DNA of 64,000 bases from Dromiciops gliroides (GCF_019393635.1 NC_057861.1:76515327-76579326); one strand, 5' to 3'; counted from the first letter of the stretch, positions 35,501-43,105 are shown. Program-made: numbers and translations. Notes: generated by a model from the letters alone, not told the origin.

Positions 35501-38500
35501 CTATACTTTCCGCCGCTGTATGCGGTCTAACCTCAGTTCCCTTTTTACAACGCCCCCTTTGAGTCATTTCAGGTATGAGAGCAGCGGTTTGTATTTCTCC
35601 TAGGGCTTTCCTGTCTTCTCCATAATAGTGAACAATTACCACGGGAGTAAATGTTTTGCTTCCCTCGGATTGGTTTTAACTTCTCCCTCGCACTGAACCC
35701 AAGAAGTGAAATCCTTTAAGATCTTGGGGGAATAATTCCCTCAACTGTTGAGCTCCCTTGATAGCACTTCCCCAGGAACTCTGCCACCTTTTCCCATGGG
35801 GATTCTTCCCAACCTGATCCAGAGAGGCAGGATCACGAACCATATCCAACAGAACCAATAGAACTTCTGACACTAATTGTGAGGAGATCGTGGGTGAGGT
35901 ACTTAAGAAGGAATTCAATCATTCAAAAGATCCTAAGTCAAATAATTGATAACTCACAGACATGCAAGCCTAAAACTTTCCAGGCCCACAGTCTCATGGA
36001 CAGTCACAGACCTGGTGTTGGGCATATGGGGGGATGTGTACCCTGACCTAGGTTTCAGATCTCTGGATCTCTGCCATCATATCCTATTGTTATTGCTGGT
36101 CAGATCCACAGGGACCAAGGGAAGGGGGACCTTAGGGACAGTCAATGAGTGAATGGCCTGGACTTTGACACTCTCTCCTCCCCACTTTACTGATCACAAA
36201 GGTATAGTGATTAGGAAAGTGTCATGGGGGAAATGGTTGGTGTGAGGGTCCTTAGGAATTCCTCTTTAAAGAATTATACCGGGGCAGCTAAGTGGCGCAG
36301 TGGATAGAGCACCAGCCCTGGAATCAGCAGGACCTGAATTCAAATCCAGCCTCAGACACTTAACACTAGCTGTGTGACCCTGGGCAAGTCACTTAACCCC
36401 AATTGCCTCACCAAAAAGGAAAAAGAAAAAGAATTATACCCTCTCGCACACAAATCCAATTAAAATAAAATTTCATTTAGGTGCTAGAGAAAGGAAACCA
36501 AGAGAGAAGGCCTTGGACTTTTCTCACCGGAGATGGGTCTGAGACTTGGTTCTCTGAGACACCAATCTCCTCAAGCAGGAGAAAGTCCATAGGTTTTATA
36601 GATCATAGATGAGGTGCTCACCTGAGCCCTTATTGGGGGTGGGCTCTGAGAAGTTGGGAGAGGGGGTGATCACCATGTGACAATGGAAAATTCCCTCTGT
36701 GGGTGGGGAAAACTTGAGTGAAGATTTGAATGAGAGGACTTCTGGAGTTATTCTCTGTCCCCTTGGCACCATTCAGGCAGCAGCCACACCTAATTAGGAT
36801 TATCTCAGGAGGGGTGGGGGAGGCTTCTTTAAGGGTGTCTATGTGTGTCCTTTGGTTTAGCTTCTTAAGGAGGAGGTTCCCTGAGTTCCCCCAGAAAACT
36901 TCTGAGGTACCCCAGGCTCATAGCAGAAAGTTTGCCAACCTTGAATATCTGGATTAGATGAAGTTTTCTAAACTGAATATGATTGGTAGAGCTTTGCATT
37001 CCTTGCTTAACATGTAGCTGACTGAACTAGTATTGAGTACATAGGATTTCCCAGTAGGTAGGTTGGTCAGTCAGTGGTCAGACATGAAGTCACTTCTCTC
37101 AGCTAGTCCAACAATAAGCTAATCTTCACAGATACTCATTCACCTAAGATAAGGAAAGAATACACTAAAAATATACAGGCACCATGTATTTAGGGACACA
37201 TGGCAGCAAGATGGGAGATGGAGCAGCCTGTTCCACCCCTTCAGCCAGTGGTTGACAGCAATCCTCTTTACATGATAGCTTCTAGGGAAGATAGTAAGAG
37301 ATTGTCTCTTCAAATCTTTTGTATGAGAATTAATTTCTGGCTCCTCAGCCAATGAGAAAACTCCTTATTACCACATCATAACTCCGCCCCCCCCAGTTGC
37401 TTATGGCTGAAAGAAGACTCCCCAAGCCTCTACATGTTGGATCAAAACCAGGCAGTGAATATTGTCCATTCTCTGTATGTATCCACAAATGCCTTTAAGG
37501 ACTAGACTTTCATTGGTCAGTCTTTCCATTGTACAATATCATGTCCCTTTATCACCTACACTAAGCACTTATGCACAGACATCCAAATCATGATTAGCTA
37601 CCCCAATGAGAGAATTCCCTGTTCTTCCCATGACATGAGAAGAAGTATGGCAGAGTAGAAAGACTCCTGGATTTGGAGTCATTGAATCTGGATTGGAATC
37701 CTGGTTCTACCACTGTGTGACCATGGCTAAAACACTTCCTCTCTCTGAGATCCAGTGTCCTCATGTGGAGAGTGAAGGGATTGGACTAAATGATTTTTAA
37801 AAGTGAATTTTTATAAATATCTTTTGTTTTTTACATCACCTAAATTCCCTCCTATTTCCCTTCCCAACTTCCAGTCACCCTTTATAACAGAAACTTAAAA
37901 AAAACCAAGAAAATTGGAAAAAGAAGTTAATTGAAAAATTAACCGAACATCAAAACACTGGGAAAAAAAATCTGACAAAAATCTGGGGCAAGGGCAGGTG
38001 CAAAAGTTTCTATATCCATGCACCCTCACCTCCATCTAAAGGAATAGGGGGGTATATCTCTTCTTTGAGGTTGTTTAGCCCTTTCAATTTTGGTAGTTCT
38101 TTCCATTTTCCTTAAATGAATTCTAAGATCTTTCCCAGTACAAAATTCTTTTTTTTATTATTATTTTTTGCAGGGCAATGGGGGTTAAGTGATTTGCCCA
38201 GGGTCACACAGCTAGTAAGTGTCAAGCGTCCGAGGTCAGATTTGAACTCAGGTACTCCTGAATCCAGGGCTGGTGCTTTATCCACTGCGCCACCTAGCCA
38301 CCCCCCAGTGCAAAATTCTAAACCCAATGTACCTAATATTGTGCAAGGTCAAAGATGTACAATCCTTACCTTGGACAACTGGAGGGTGAGGGTTGACAAA
38401 ACAAAATAAAAGTAAGAGGAGGGGGGTGTGGGGGCAGCTAGGTGGCGCGGCGGATAAAGCACCGGCCCTGGAGTCAGGAGGACCTGAGTTCAAATCCGGC

Positions 38501-39422
38501 CTCAGACACTTAACACTTACTAGCTGTGTGACCCTGGACAAGTCACTTAACCCCAATTGCCTCATTTTAAAAAATTAATAAAAAATAAAAAAGCATTTAA
38601 AAAAAAGATGAGGTGGTGTGGGACTAAAAGGGACAAAACTATAGGAGGTGGTTTTAAAGCAAAGGGAGGAAAGGCATTAGCAAAGGGATTGGTCCTGCAG
38701 AAGATGATAGAGTTTCAATGAAGGAATAGGGCTAAGTGATCAGTAAAACTGGCAGTGGGGAAGCCAATGAAAGAGATGGTACTATATGGGAGGTGTGAGG
38801 GCTGGGCCAGATTCATGTTGGCTTCCATTTCTACCAGTTACACTCAAGGACGAAAGATCCTTCGACTTCAGGAGCGTGATGGTTCCCTGACAGCCCTGGA
38901 TGGTAAGTGGGGGGTGGAGTGGGCAGGTAAAGGGCATGGGTGTCTGGGAGTCAGATTCTTTACCTGTCTTTTCTCTCATACCCTATTCCCTAGCCCTGAC
39001 AAACAATCCTGACCCTAGTAACCTACCCAACCTTGACACTGCCCCCCCTTATCCTGCTCCCCTCTGCCTGACCCTCTCCAACCCTGTCTCCTGGCACCCT
39101 CATCATACTCCTTTTACCCCCAAATTTGAATCTCCTAGTTCCTGGATCCTCTTCCCAGACCCTCAGATCTTCATCAATCTTCCTCCTTCCCCCTTACTAT
39201 GTGCTTTCTCCCCTAGCTCCTGGGGTGGCAAATTTCCAGAGGACTCGATATCGCATGAGTACCATTTCTCGTTCACTGAAGCTCCCCCTGCCCCGAGTGG
39301 AACCGATTCCCTTCCCACCAGCCTGGCCACCTCCATCCCGTCCGCTACCTCCCTTGATCCTGGAGGACTCCTTGCAACGTTATTTCCTACCCAAACTTGC
39401 CCGACCGGAGAACTATCGCTGA
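12797..39422 (+). CDS. WDR97: WDR97-like gene, 3' ten exons (gene continues to the left)
   Basis: Ten exons with AG/GT borders keep one open frame: 12797-12931, 14593-14742, 15202-15474, 20438-20635, 21333-21454, 25233-25395, 26407-26466, 28336-29213, 38838-38902 and 39217-39422. They total 2250 nt, 749 codons plus TGA. All phases agree: phase 0 until the 21333 exon, then split codons AG/A, CA/T and G/CT. The protein part begins MSPLIQFPGY and ends KLARPENYR. It holds a charged EKE segment, helical segments rich in Leu, a Ser-Pro-Lys-His repeat block and a basic, Pro-rich C-terminus. No WD repeat is visible, so the N-terminal propeller must be encoded upstream. Identity rests on position: HGH1 follows in the same orientation, as WDR97-HGH1 do at human 8q24.3 (recalled). 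WDR97 has no well-established function. Mammalian homologues are compact; here introns are swollen by repeats. The related WDR87 is the main alternative name, disfavoured by linkage. Confidence 0.75.
12932..14592 (+). repeat. WDR97 intron a-b: degenerate C/T-rich minisatellite split by a CR1/L3 LINE
   Basis: From 12960 to ~13195 and again from ~14225 to 14590 the intron repeats phrases such as CCTATGACCTCC, CATCCCTTTGACTCC and ATCCCTATGACCCCC, a degenerate array of roughly 20-30 nt units. The two halves are parted by the LINE at ~13200-14130. Confidence 0.55.
13200..14130 (+). mobile_element. CR1/L3-clade LINE, 3' part
   Basis: The text follows the 3' region known from amniote CR1: a template-like GGAACTGGGACGTTTAGCCT, then AATGGCTTGCCTCTGGGAGC, GGGGTTGGATAGCCACTTGT and TCAAGTCCCTTCTGAATTTC, ending ATTCTGTAATC, close to the CR1 terminal ATTCTRTG octamer. 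It is an old insertion with no open frame. Confidence 0.65.
14593..14742 (+). CDS. WDR97: WDR97 exon b
   Basis: Acceptor CTGTGATCAG, donor GTAGGT, exactly 50 codons, phase 0. It starts REMDTMWLPWGTSKKKEKAW, a Trp-rich then Lys-rich stretch, and ends VQQKTSP. Confidence 0.75.
14745..15080 (+). repeat. WDR97 intron b-c: degenerate repeat with GGGATCCATAGACC-like units
   Basis: Recurring pieces AAGCCCCTGGGATCCATAAG, TTGGGATCCATAGACAGCCC, CTCTGATCCCC and GACCTCTGGAATTAGCC suggest a decayed tandem repeat of about 35-45 nt. The long frames across it (both strands) come from this composition. Confidence 0.4.
15202..15474 (+). CDS. WDR97: WDR97 exon c (EKE-rich; parent of the pseudo-exon array)
   Basis: Acceptor TGTGATCCTAG, donor GTACAT, 91 codons, phase 0. 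The start ESIFPEELHEKESQKELEKE is a highly charged, probably coiled-coil stretch built on 12-nt repeats. It is followed by VPEVVVTAELHSQLEEFLKS and a Trp/Phe-rich end (DWFQKYFPNFNLE). The first ~150 nt and the upstream acceptor recur in decayed form six times downstream (16.5-20.2 kb). Confidence 0.8.
15600..15960 (+). repeat. Reiterated exon d donor-like sequence (AACCTTGTGGTAT)
   Basis: TTAACCTTGTGGTATAACTA, AACCTCATGGTACACC, CTAACCTTGTGGTATAGTCC and AATCTTGTGATGTGG recur here. The true exon d / intron border reads AACCTTGTG-GTATGGCC, and after it comes GACCTCATGGTATAGCC. So this stretch, upstream of the array, looks like a degenerate repeat grown from the exon d donor region. Confidence 0.5.
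16190..20437 (+). repeat. Six-unit tandem array of decayed WDR97 exon c/exon d copies plus a MIR
   Basis: Each unit has a MIR-like stretch (TCTGAGTTCAGTTTCCACC core), then a copy of the exon c acceptor and ~150 nt of that exon, ~190 nt of spacer, then CTACTTCAAAG and a copy of the first ~60 nt of exon d. Exon-c-like starts lie at 16493, 17231, 17970, 18708, 19393 and 20100: spacings of 738, 739, 738, 685 and 707. Units 2-4 are nearly identical by eye, hence youngest. Unit 5 keeps MPEVTVIPEFLSQLE, closest to the true exon (VPEVVVTAELHSQLE). Units 1, 2, 4 and 6 have TGA where exon c has TTA. The last unit runs into true exon d at 20438. Confidence 0.85.
20438..20635 (+). CDS. WDR97: WDR97 exon d
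   Basis: Acceptor CTACTTCAAAG, donor GTATGG, 66 codons, phase 0. It begins DYPECYTVEGLATLLLKVLE and continues with amphipathic helices (VMMVLVEMIPRLGIDF, KKLQNLLLKLLNKEPPPNLV), which suggests an alpha-helical repeat region after the propeller. Its first ~60 nt are the source of the second decayed exon in every unit of the upstream array. Confidence 0.8.
20797..21027 (-). mobile_element. Composite SINE: CORE head + BovB/RTE-like tail
   Basis: The minus strand reads a CORE head, then CTCATCTATAAAATGAGCTG, ATGGCAAACCATTCTAGTAT, GGAGTCGTGAAGAGTCAGAC and ACGACTGAAAACGACTAAAC with an ACAAC end. The tail is close to the BovB 3' end (GGGTCGCAAAGAGTCGGACA, CGACTGAGCGACTGAAC). Confidence 0.7.
21333..21454 (+). 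CDS. WDR97: WDR97 exon e
   Basis: Acceptor GGAGTCCCCAG, donor GTGAGA. It carries 40 codons (DKIEKKFVMTALQMLMVVSL, then GSRDVVLELMSYFLYSPPRC) plus AG of a split Arg codon completed by A at 25233. Helical and hydrophobic, like the preceding exon. Confidence 0.78.
21455..21850 (+). repeat. Intron e-f, left half: degenerate array of splice-donor-like units (AGGTGAGA)
   Basis: Starting at the real donor, AGGTGAGA or close forms (AAGTGAGA, GAGTGAGA, AGGTGTGA, AGGTGAAA, AGGTAAGT) recur about twelve times at 15-45 nt spacing, each followed by a C-rich phrase such as TCCACCCCCACACAC. It ends in a (CA)n run at ~21744-21780 and a last unit at ~21815-21850, where an insertion begins. Confidence 0.7.
21852..23100 (-). 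mobile_element. L2/CR1-clade LINE and MIR inserted in intron e-f
   Basis: AATAAGCATTTATTTAGTAC, CAGGCACTGTGCAAAGTGCT, then CTTTAAGGACTGAGCTGAGG and TTTTATCCTAGAAGCAATAG. A MIR (minus) lies at about 22350-22560 with GTGAGGAAACTGAGGCCAAG. Confidence 0.55.
23361..23545 (+). mobile_element. WSINE with (GA)n tail
   Basis: Borders AAATACAAGA and AATACAAGA. The tail is a (GA)n run, 23501-23545. Confidence 0.9.
23640..24400 (+). mobile_element. L1 3' end, sense
   Basis: ATTTATAGCAGCACTCTTTG, TGGAATATTATTGTGCTATA, AATGCATATGATGAATTCAG and ACTGAATGAAGTTAGCAGAC: the conserved 3' text of marsupial L1. Confidence 0.7.
24401..24880 (+). mobile_element. CR1/L3 LINE fragment
   Basis: CAAATGAACTACACACAAGA, then TTTTGAAAGAACTGACAAGA and GAGATACCTCCAAGATTAGT match the CR1 text (… CCxAGAGTxCTGAAAGAACT …). 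Confidence 0.5.
24880..25200 (+). repeat. Intron e-f, right half of the same donor-like array
   Basis: After ~3 kb of inserted LINE and SINE sequence the pattern resumes: ACACAGGTAAGA, ATAGGTGAGACC, CAAGTGAGAC, TTAGGTGAGAAC, CCAGTGAGAG, TCGGTGAGAC and ACAGGTGACAC, with a (CA)n run at 24927-24961. The true acceptor of exon f follows at 25231-25232. Confidence 0.65.
25233..25395 (+). CDS. WDR97: WDR97 exon f
   Basis: Acceptor TGACTCTCTAG, donor GTTAGT. It completes AGA (Arg), then 54 codons starting PALKKLLEDLGLRDPHNFLF and ending KLEFLIDNLK. Phase 0 at the 3' end. Confidence 0.8.
25471..25607 (-). mobile_element. WSINE in intron f-g
   Basis: Antisense head ends CACCTAGCTGTCCC. Poly(A) tail largely lost. 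Confidence 0.85.
25611..25759 (-). mobile_element. WSINE in intron f-g
   Basis: T11 tail, intact CORE, head ends CACCTAGCTGCCCC; back to back with the preceding copy. Confidence 0.9.
25765..26345 (-). mobile_element. L1 3'-end fragment
   Basis: TTTCCCAATTACATGTAAAG, a (TTC)n run at 25816-25848, ATTAGTCATGTTGTGAAAGA and CAATTGATGGGCAT. Ends 60 nt before the exon g acceptor. Confidence 0.7.
26407..26466 (+). CDS. WDR97: WDR97 exon g (20 codons)
   Basis: A short exon between TTTCTTTAG and GTATGT. It encodes NHLKQNFLVPKTWEEDIKQY. Phase 0 on both sides, so it could be skipped without a frameshift. Confidence 0.72.
26467..28310 (+). repeat. WDR97 intron g-h: 1.8 kb pyrimidine-only degenerate minisatellite
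   Basis: Nearly the whole intron is C/T on the + strand with scattered A and very little G. Phrases such as CCCTGTGCCCCTAAT, TCTCCATCTCCCTGCC, CCAATTCTCCATT and TCCCTGTATCC return every ~40-55 nt with drift. No SINE or LINE interrupts it. The many proline/serine-rich frames within are products of this composition. Confidence 0.65.
28336..29213 (+). CDS. WDR97: WDR97 exon h (large, Ser-Pro repeat block)
   Basis: Acceptor CCCCCAACAG; donor GTGAGC at 29214, two nt into codon CA/T. It has 292 codons: a Pro-rich lead (ISTSPKEQQSRETSPV), a 24-nt coding minisatellite (28495-28758), then a conserved-looking segment with SFSQPSLLRRTVSEPHWHQT and AGWLSFLDYEYPTVESP, ending AQPNTIVMQPRGAVLPTY. Read through the donor the frame stops at once (TGA 29215-29217), so an alternative short 3' end is formally possible. 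The perfect phase match to 38838 favours splicing. Confidence 0.78.
28495..28758 (+). repeat. Coding minisatellite, 24-nt unit (8 aa KLSPKHSP), ~11 copies
   Basis: Inside exon h the unit AAGCTTTCTCCCAAGCATTC-CCCC repeats about eleven times in frame, as PKLSPKHS, PKISPMHS, LKLSPRHS, LKLSPQQS and PELSPMHS variants. Each unit carries two Ser-Pro dipeptides, typical sites for proline-directed kinases. Substitutions keep the frame open throughout, consistent with translation. Confidence 0.85.
29440..29675 (-). mobile_element. MIR with L2-type tail
   Basis: CTACTATATGCTGAGCTCTG, TCTCATTTGATCTTCACCAC and GTGAATTGTCCAGGGTCACA. Confidence 0.7.
29692..29933 (-). mobile_element. WSINE interrupted by a 103-nt insertion
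   Basis: Target duplication TCTACATCACCTATTT at 29676-29691 and 29934-29949. Inside, GAGGCCAGATTT (29772-29783 and 29887-29898) flanks foreign sequence. Confidence 0.85.
29784..29886 (-). mobile_element. Short retrocopy-like insertion inside the SINE
   Basis: 103 nt flanked by a perfect 12-nt duplication of SINE text. Read on - it ends in an A-rich tail (AAATTAAACAAACAAAC). Source unknown. Confidence 0.6.
29945..30240 (-). mobile_element. CR1/L3 LINE fragment
   Basis: GTTGCTCCTAGTTTTACTCA, CACAGCCTTTCAAATACTTG and TCTCTTCTCCAAAGGAAACA: complement of the CR1 3' region. Confidence 0.5.
30265..31330 (-). mobile_element. MIR, then L2/CR1-clade LINE remnant
   Basis: MIR at 30280-30600 (GGCACTGTGCTAAGTACTGC, GAGGTTAAGTGTCTCGCC). 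From 30620, TATTTGATCCTGTAGGTAAT, AGGGAGCCACTGGAACTCAT and GTCTATTGCAGTAGTCCAGA match the L2-type text seen at 600-800 and 57290-57460. Confidence 0.6.
31331..31948. other. No gene or repeat recognised
   Basis: AT-rich intron sequence of WDR97 without frames or motifs that I can support. Confidence 0.5.
31949..32115 (-). mobile_element. WSINE
   Basis: Target duplication GACCTGGGATTCTT at 31935-31948 and 32116-32129. Tail of TTTG repeats. Confidence 0.92.
32130..32800 (-). mobile_element. L2-type, L1 3'-end and CR1/L3 fragments in series
   Basis: L2-type 32130-32365 (AGGATGACACTGAGGTTGTG); L1 3' end 32366-32510 (TTTCCCCAAGTTACATGTAC); CR1/L3 32515-32800 (GTCATCCAGCCTCTGCTGGA, AGTGATGGGAAGCTCATTAT). 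Confidence 0.5.
33050..33330 (-). mobile_element. Relative of the GTCCTTCATTCTC repeat
   Basis: TTTTGTCCTTCATTCTCAAA then GAAGACAAAAATGACATCAC, the same left end as at 2466, with a different interior (GTGGCTGATCAGACCAATAT). Confidence 0.45.
33500..37140 (-). other. Unassigned 3.6 kb; possible old LTR element remnant
   Basis: Unlike its surroundings this stretch has only one SINE (36281) and no L1, L2 or CR1 text that I recognise. Several minus-strand frames of 80-96 codons cluster at 35150-35920, and 36220-36960 has a promoter-like, C/G-richer look. No family motif is visible, so an LTR fossil is only one guess; unique intron sequence is equally possible. Confidence 0.25.
36281..36428 (+). 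mobile_element. WSINE
   Basis: Target duplication AAAGAATTATACC at 36268-36280 and 36429-36441. Confidence 0.92.
37655..37800 (+). mobile_element. MIR
   Basis: GGAATCCTGGTTCTACCACT, GTGTGACCATGGCTAAAACA and CTCTGAGATCCAGTGTCCTC. Confidence 0.6.
38150..38305 (-). mobile_element. WSINE
   Basis: Target duplication CAGTACAAAATTCT / CAGTGCAAAATTCT at 38136-38149 and 38306-38319. Confidence 0.9.
38431..38592 (+). mobile_element. WSINE near consensus
   Basis: Head GGGGCAGCTAGGTGGCGCGG, full CORE, AT-rich tail. About 245 nt upstream of WDR97 exon i. Confidence 0.9.
38838..38902 (+). CDS. WDR97: WDR97 exon i
   Basis: Acceptor CCATTTCTACCAG, donor GTAAGT. It completes CAT (His), then YTQGRKILRLQERDGSLTAL and D, and leaves G for the last exon. 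A 9.6 kb intron precedes it. Confidence 0.72.
39217..39422 (+). CDS. WDR97: WDR97 terminal exon
   Basis: Acceptor CTTTCTCCCCTAG. It completes GCT (Ala), then PGVANFQRTRYRMSTISRSL, a Pro-rich run (LPLPRVEPIPFPPAWPPPSR) and LQRYFLPKLARPENYR, with TGA at 39420-39422. The basic start and poly-Pro run look like a disordered tail. Confidence 0.8.
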
Positions 39423-39670
39423 GCCCATTCAGGCCTGTGACTACCCCCACCCCTACTCCCAACCAAGCCACAGATCAGTCCCTGGCCAGACTCAGCTCAA
39501 TTTGGCCTGGCTTGGCCACTCATAGGGAACTTCATTGTGGACAGACACGACTGCCAACTGTCCTGTCCTGACCTAGCCATCAGCAAAACCTCAAGCCACA
39601 GCTGTTCCAGTCACAAGAGACTCTGGACCCAAGACCCACTGTAGGTATAGGCAGACAGGACCAACAATGG

Positions 39671-39676
39671 AATAAA
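39671..39676 (+). terminator. WDR97 poly(A) signal AATAAA
   Basis: The first canonical AATAAA after the WDR97 stop, 249 nt downstream, followed within 20 nt by a T-rich stretch (GGATGTTTTACC). Confidence 0.6.
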
Positions 39677-39699
39677 GAGAGGATGTTTTACCTGGCACA

Positions 39700-40079
39700 G
39701 ACCCACTGGGAAACTGACTTCAACCCTACCTTACCCTGGACCAGGACTAGTTAGTGTCCTGGGAGCAGGGCCAGAGGCCTGAAGGTTGGGATGGGGGTAA
39801 GGGGAAGGAATTAGGCCTCAGAGAACTGTGGCTAGGGGGCCATTTACTGTGTCTCTCCATGTTGGCACCAAAAAATGAAAAAGAGGTGCTTAGCATGATC
39901 ATAGATTCAATCCTGGAAAGGACCTTAAAAGAAAACTGAGGCCCCGGAAAGAAATTTAACACCTCTGCCCCCTCCAAAAGGAAGTGACTTGCCCAAGATC
40001 CTAGGATAAGAGACAGGACTCAAAACTAGCTATTCTGACCCGAAATGCAGTGTTTTTTCTAACACATCACATTGTGAAT
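39700..40079. other. WDR97 3' flank; MIR-like scrap
   Basis: AAACTGAGGCCCCGGAAAG and GAAGTGACTTGCCCAAGATC are MIR/CORE-like. No gene. Confidence 0.5.
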
Positions 40080-40450
40080 CATCTAGACAAAAAAATCACA
40101 AAATCTCAAAATTGCACAAGACTTCAAAGGTCACCTAGACCAACTCATGACTGAACAAGAATTTTCCCCGTATCATGCCCAACCATTGGTCACACAGCCT
40201 CTGTTTGAAAGCCTCCAGTGATGGGGAACCTGCTACCTTCATAGTATCTCGTTCAACTTTGGGTCCATTATCATTAGGAAGGTTTTCCTTATGTCATGCC
40301 TAAATTTATCTCTTTGGAACTTTCTGTCACTGCTCCTAGTTCTGTCCTCTGGAACTAAGCAGAAAGTCTAATCCCTCTTCTGATATGGCAGCTCTTCAAA
40401 TACTCCAGAGCTACTTAAAACTTTTCTTAAAACTAACCATCTCCCATTCC
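40080..40450 (-). mobile_element. CR1/L3 LINE fragment
   Basis: TTGAAAGCCTCCAGTGATGG, GGAAGGTTTTCCTTATGTCA and CACTGCTCCTAGTTCTGTCC: the CR1 3' text in complement. Confidence 0.6.
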
Positions 40451-41820
40451 TTCAACTGATCTTTACAAATCTGCAAAGTATACAGAGTTAACTTTTTGTC
40501 TTGGGCTTCATTCAAACAAGTGTACCTATGAGGCCAAAGTTGCCTAATATGTAAGAATCTCTTGTTTATCCGGCTATTAATTCATATTTAGTGCATTTAT
40601 ATATAGGTCCAGAATCACTCTCCCAGAACAAGACTGGCTATATCTTCCCTTAAGGGTTCCAAATTGAGCCCCTCCCCCGCCACCATCCACTTGTGAAGCT
40701 ACTGAAAGGAGTATAAATATTTCTTCCTCTACCACCTGAGAGACACATTCTCCTCTATACCACCTCAGTTCTTAGAGAAAGTGGGTTTAAACAATTGTTT
40801 TTACTTAGCATTTGCTTTATCAAGTCTACAGCCAAATGTGGCATAGAATCTCAGCTACCTTTGAGATGGGTCCCTAACATCATTCCTAAATGCTGGACTG
40901 GCTGGCTAACAAATCCATCATGGACTTCATTCCAGGACCTCCAGGTGGCTCATTCTCTTAACTTTTGGAAACTTACAAGGTTGTAAGCATCTTCTATCTC
41001 CTTCACTTAAAATAGAGCCATGAGCTCCCAAGTCATATTGTGGCTTGGTGGGGATGTAAAGTACTATGGCCTCTCTCCCTACCAAAACATTAGTCTTTGC
41101 CTTTTCACTCGAGCATTCTAGGAAAGAAAAAACCAGACCAAACAGGAGACAGGCCTGGGCTGACTGATACCTTTTGAATGCATCCCAGTTCTAGCTGAGC
41201 AGCTAATAAAGGGGGAAAAGATTCTTCTTCATTATGGTCTAATCTAGCAGACTAGAACCAGTTACAGAATGAGAATCCTTCAAATTGGGGAGCAAGGTGC
41301 TTTATTTTGTATCACTATGGTATTCTGGAAGCAGGTTCCCCAGCCTCTTCCATTTAGGGGACTGTATCAGCCCTCTGTTACATGTGTATAAAACATCCAA
41401 AGCCATGGGTTGTATTACCTATTCCTTTCTTAGATTTTTGTCTCTTCTGAACTTCTGGAACACTACTACTAATCTTTTTGTTTGTTTGTTTATGGGGTTT
41501 AATTGGTTAATGCAGTTGCTCTCTGTAGTATCTAGCTTGTTGAATATACATAGGCAGTTTTCTCTCTCCCCCTCTCTCTACAGTTAAAATTCCCTTTCAA
41601 TTAGATTTGTAAGACACAGGCAAATAATTCCTACCAACCCTTGTTATCCCTGGCCAGGAGTCCACCATTCCTATAGTTTAAGCTGTGATCCAGAAATCCA
41701 AATTTTATTCCTAAATACTACTTACTTCACCAGTTGTTAGCTTCCCAATTATTCTTTATTTTCTGAAATTCTTCTCCCTGATAGGCAATAGTGATGAAAA
41801 CATTACCTTTTCTCTTTAAA
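40451..41820. other. Intergenic, no gene or repeat recognised
   Basis: A TATA-like GTATAAATATTTC at about 40711 is noted, but no associated exon is supported. Frames are short. Confidence 0.45.
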
Positions 41821-41826
41821 AAAAAA

Positions 41827-41974
41827 TTTTTTTTTTTTGGACAGGCAATGGGGGTTAAGTGACTTGCCCAGGGTCATACAGCTAGTAAGCGTCAAGTATC
41901 TGAGGCCGGATTTGAACTCAGGTCCTCCTGAATCCAGAGCCGGGGCTTTATCCACTGTGCCACCTAGCTGCCCC
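41827..41974 (-). mobile_element. WSINE
   Basis: T-rich tail, CORE and head GCCACCTAGCTGCCCC intact. Confidence 0.9.
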
Positions 41975-42117
41975 TACGTAGAATCCTTCTAACTGCCCTA
42001 ATAATGATAAAGTTCTTATAAGTGACATGCATCATCTTCCCATATAGATATATAAACAATTTAACTTTATTGAGTCCCTTATAATTTCTCTTTCATATTT
42101 ACCTGAACCTAATTCTT

Positions 42118-42261
42118 TTTGTTTGTTTTTGCAGGGCAGTGAGGGTTAAGTGACTTGCCCAGGGTCACACAGCTAGTCTCAAGTGTCTGAGGTTGGATTT
42201 GAACTCAGGTCCTCCTGAATTCAGGGCCGGTGTTTTATCCACTGTGTCACCTAGCTGTCCC
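42118..42261 (-). mobile_element. WSINE
   Basis: Target duplication CCTGAACCTAATTCTT / CCTGAGCCTAATTCTT at 42102-42117 and 42262-42277. Confidence 0.92.
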
Positions 42262-42289
42262 CCTGAGCCTAATTCTTATCTGAAATGGA

Positions 42290-42930
42290 CAATGTAAAGT
42301 AGAAAACTCACATAAATAAAAAGTTTGGTGGAGAATGCATCAAACTCAAGAGAGAGGTGGAGAGTGGGTTATGGTGTAGAAAGTGAGATTTGGAAGGAGG
42401 AAAATACCAGGGAGGGAATAGTTACAAGAAAAACAAACATATTGAGCCAATATGGAGTAGAAACTGAAGCCCAGCCAAAATCTCCCAATATCCCCCTCCA
42501 AATAACTTGAAAATAATGTCAAGTTGTATCCTGGAGTGACAGAGCCAACAAAAGGTCAAGGTGAGACATTTATCCTGCCCAAGACAACTTATGAGGTTGG
42601 CAGGAGAGGTCTATGACATCAGGACAAGATACCACACTGCAGCAGCACCAGCAGCAGGCCTTGGAGGCAGGTGAATTAACAGCAGGAGCAGCAGCTGTGG
42701 GAGTTCTCAACCTAGGGATAATAAAGGGGTCAGACAACTAGTCAGAAAGAGACTATAGGGGACCCTGACCTGACACTAGGTGCAGGATCTATTTATTGCT
42801 CATATGCACTTCTGAGTCACAGTTCCGGTTTGAAGAGGAACACTTGTGGTCAGTCACAAAGGAGCAAGGTCACAGTTTCAGGGCAGAGAGGAACACTAGG
42901 TCTTGGGGGTTTTTTTTGTTTATGTTTTTG
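42290..42930. other. Intergenic, not recognised
   Basis: Includes a GCAGCAGCACCAGCAGCAGG run (~42640) and otherwise unique-looking sequence. Confidence 0.4.
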
Positions 42931-43105
42931 TTTTTAATTTAGTCATAAAATTGTCTTATTATTTTCCAGTTATATGTAAAAATAGTTTTCAACATTTGTT
43001 TTTATAAGATTTTTACTTCCAAAATTTTCTCCTACCATACCTTCCCTTCCCTCTCCCCAAGACATAAAGCAATCTGATACAGGTTATATATGTACAATCA
43101 CATTA

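Noticed and set aside
38900-39571. 223-codon plus-strand frame across the last WDR97 intron
   Set aside because: It is out of frame with both flanking exons, which have clean splice sites and phases.
40705-40800. TATA-like GTATAAATATTTC as a promoter
   Set aside because: No exon, frame or CpG context follows it.
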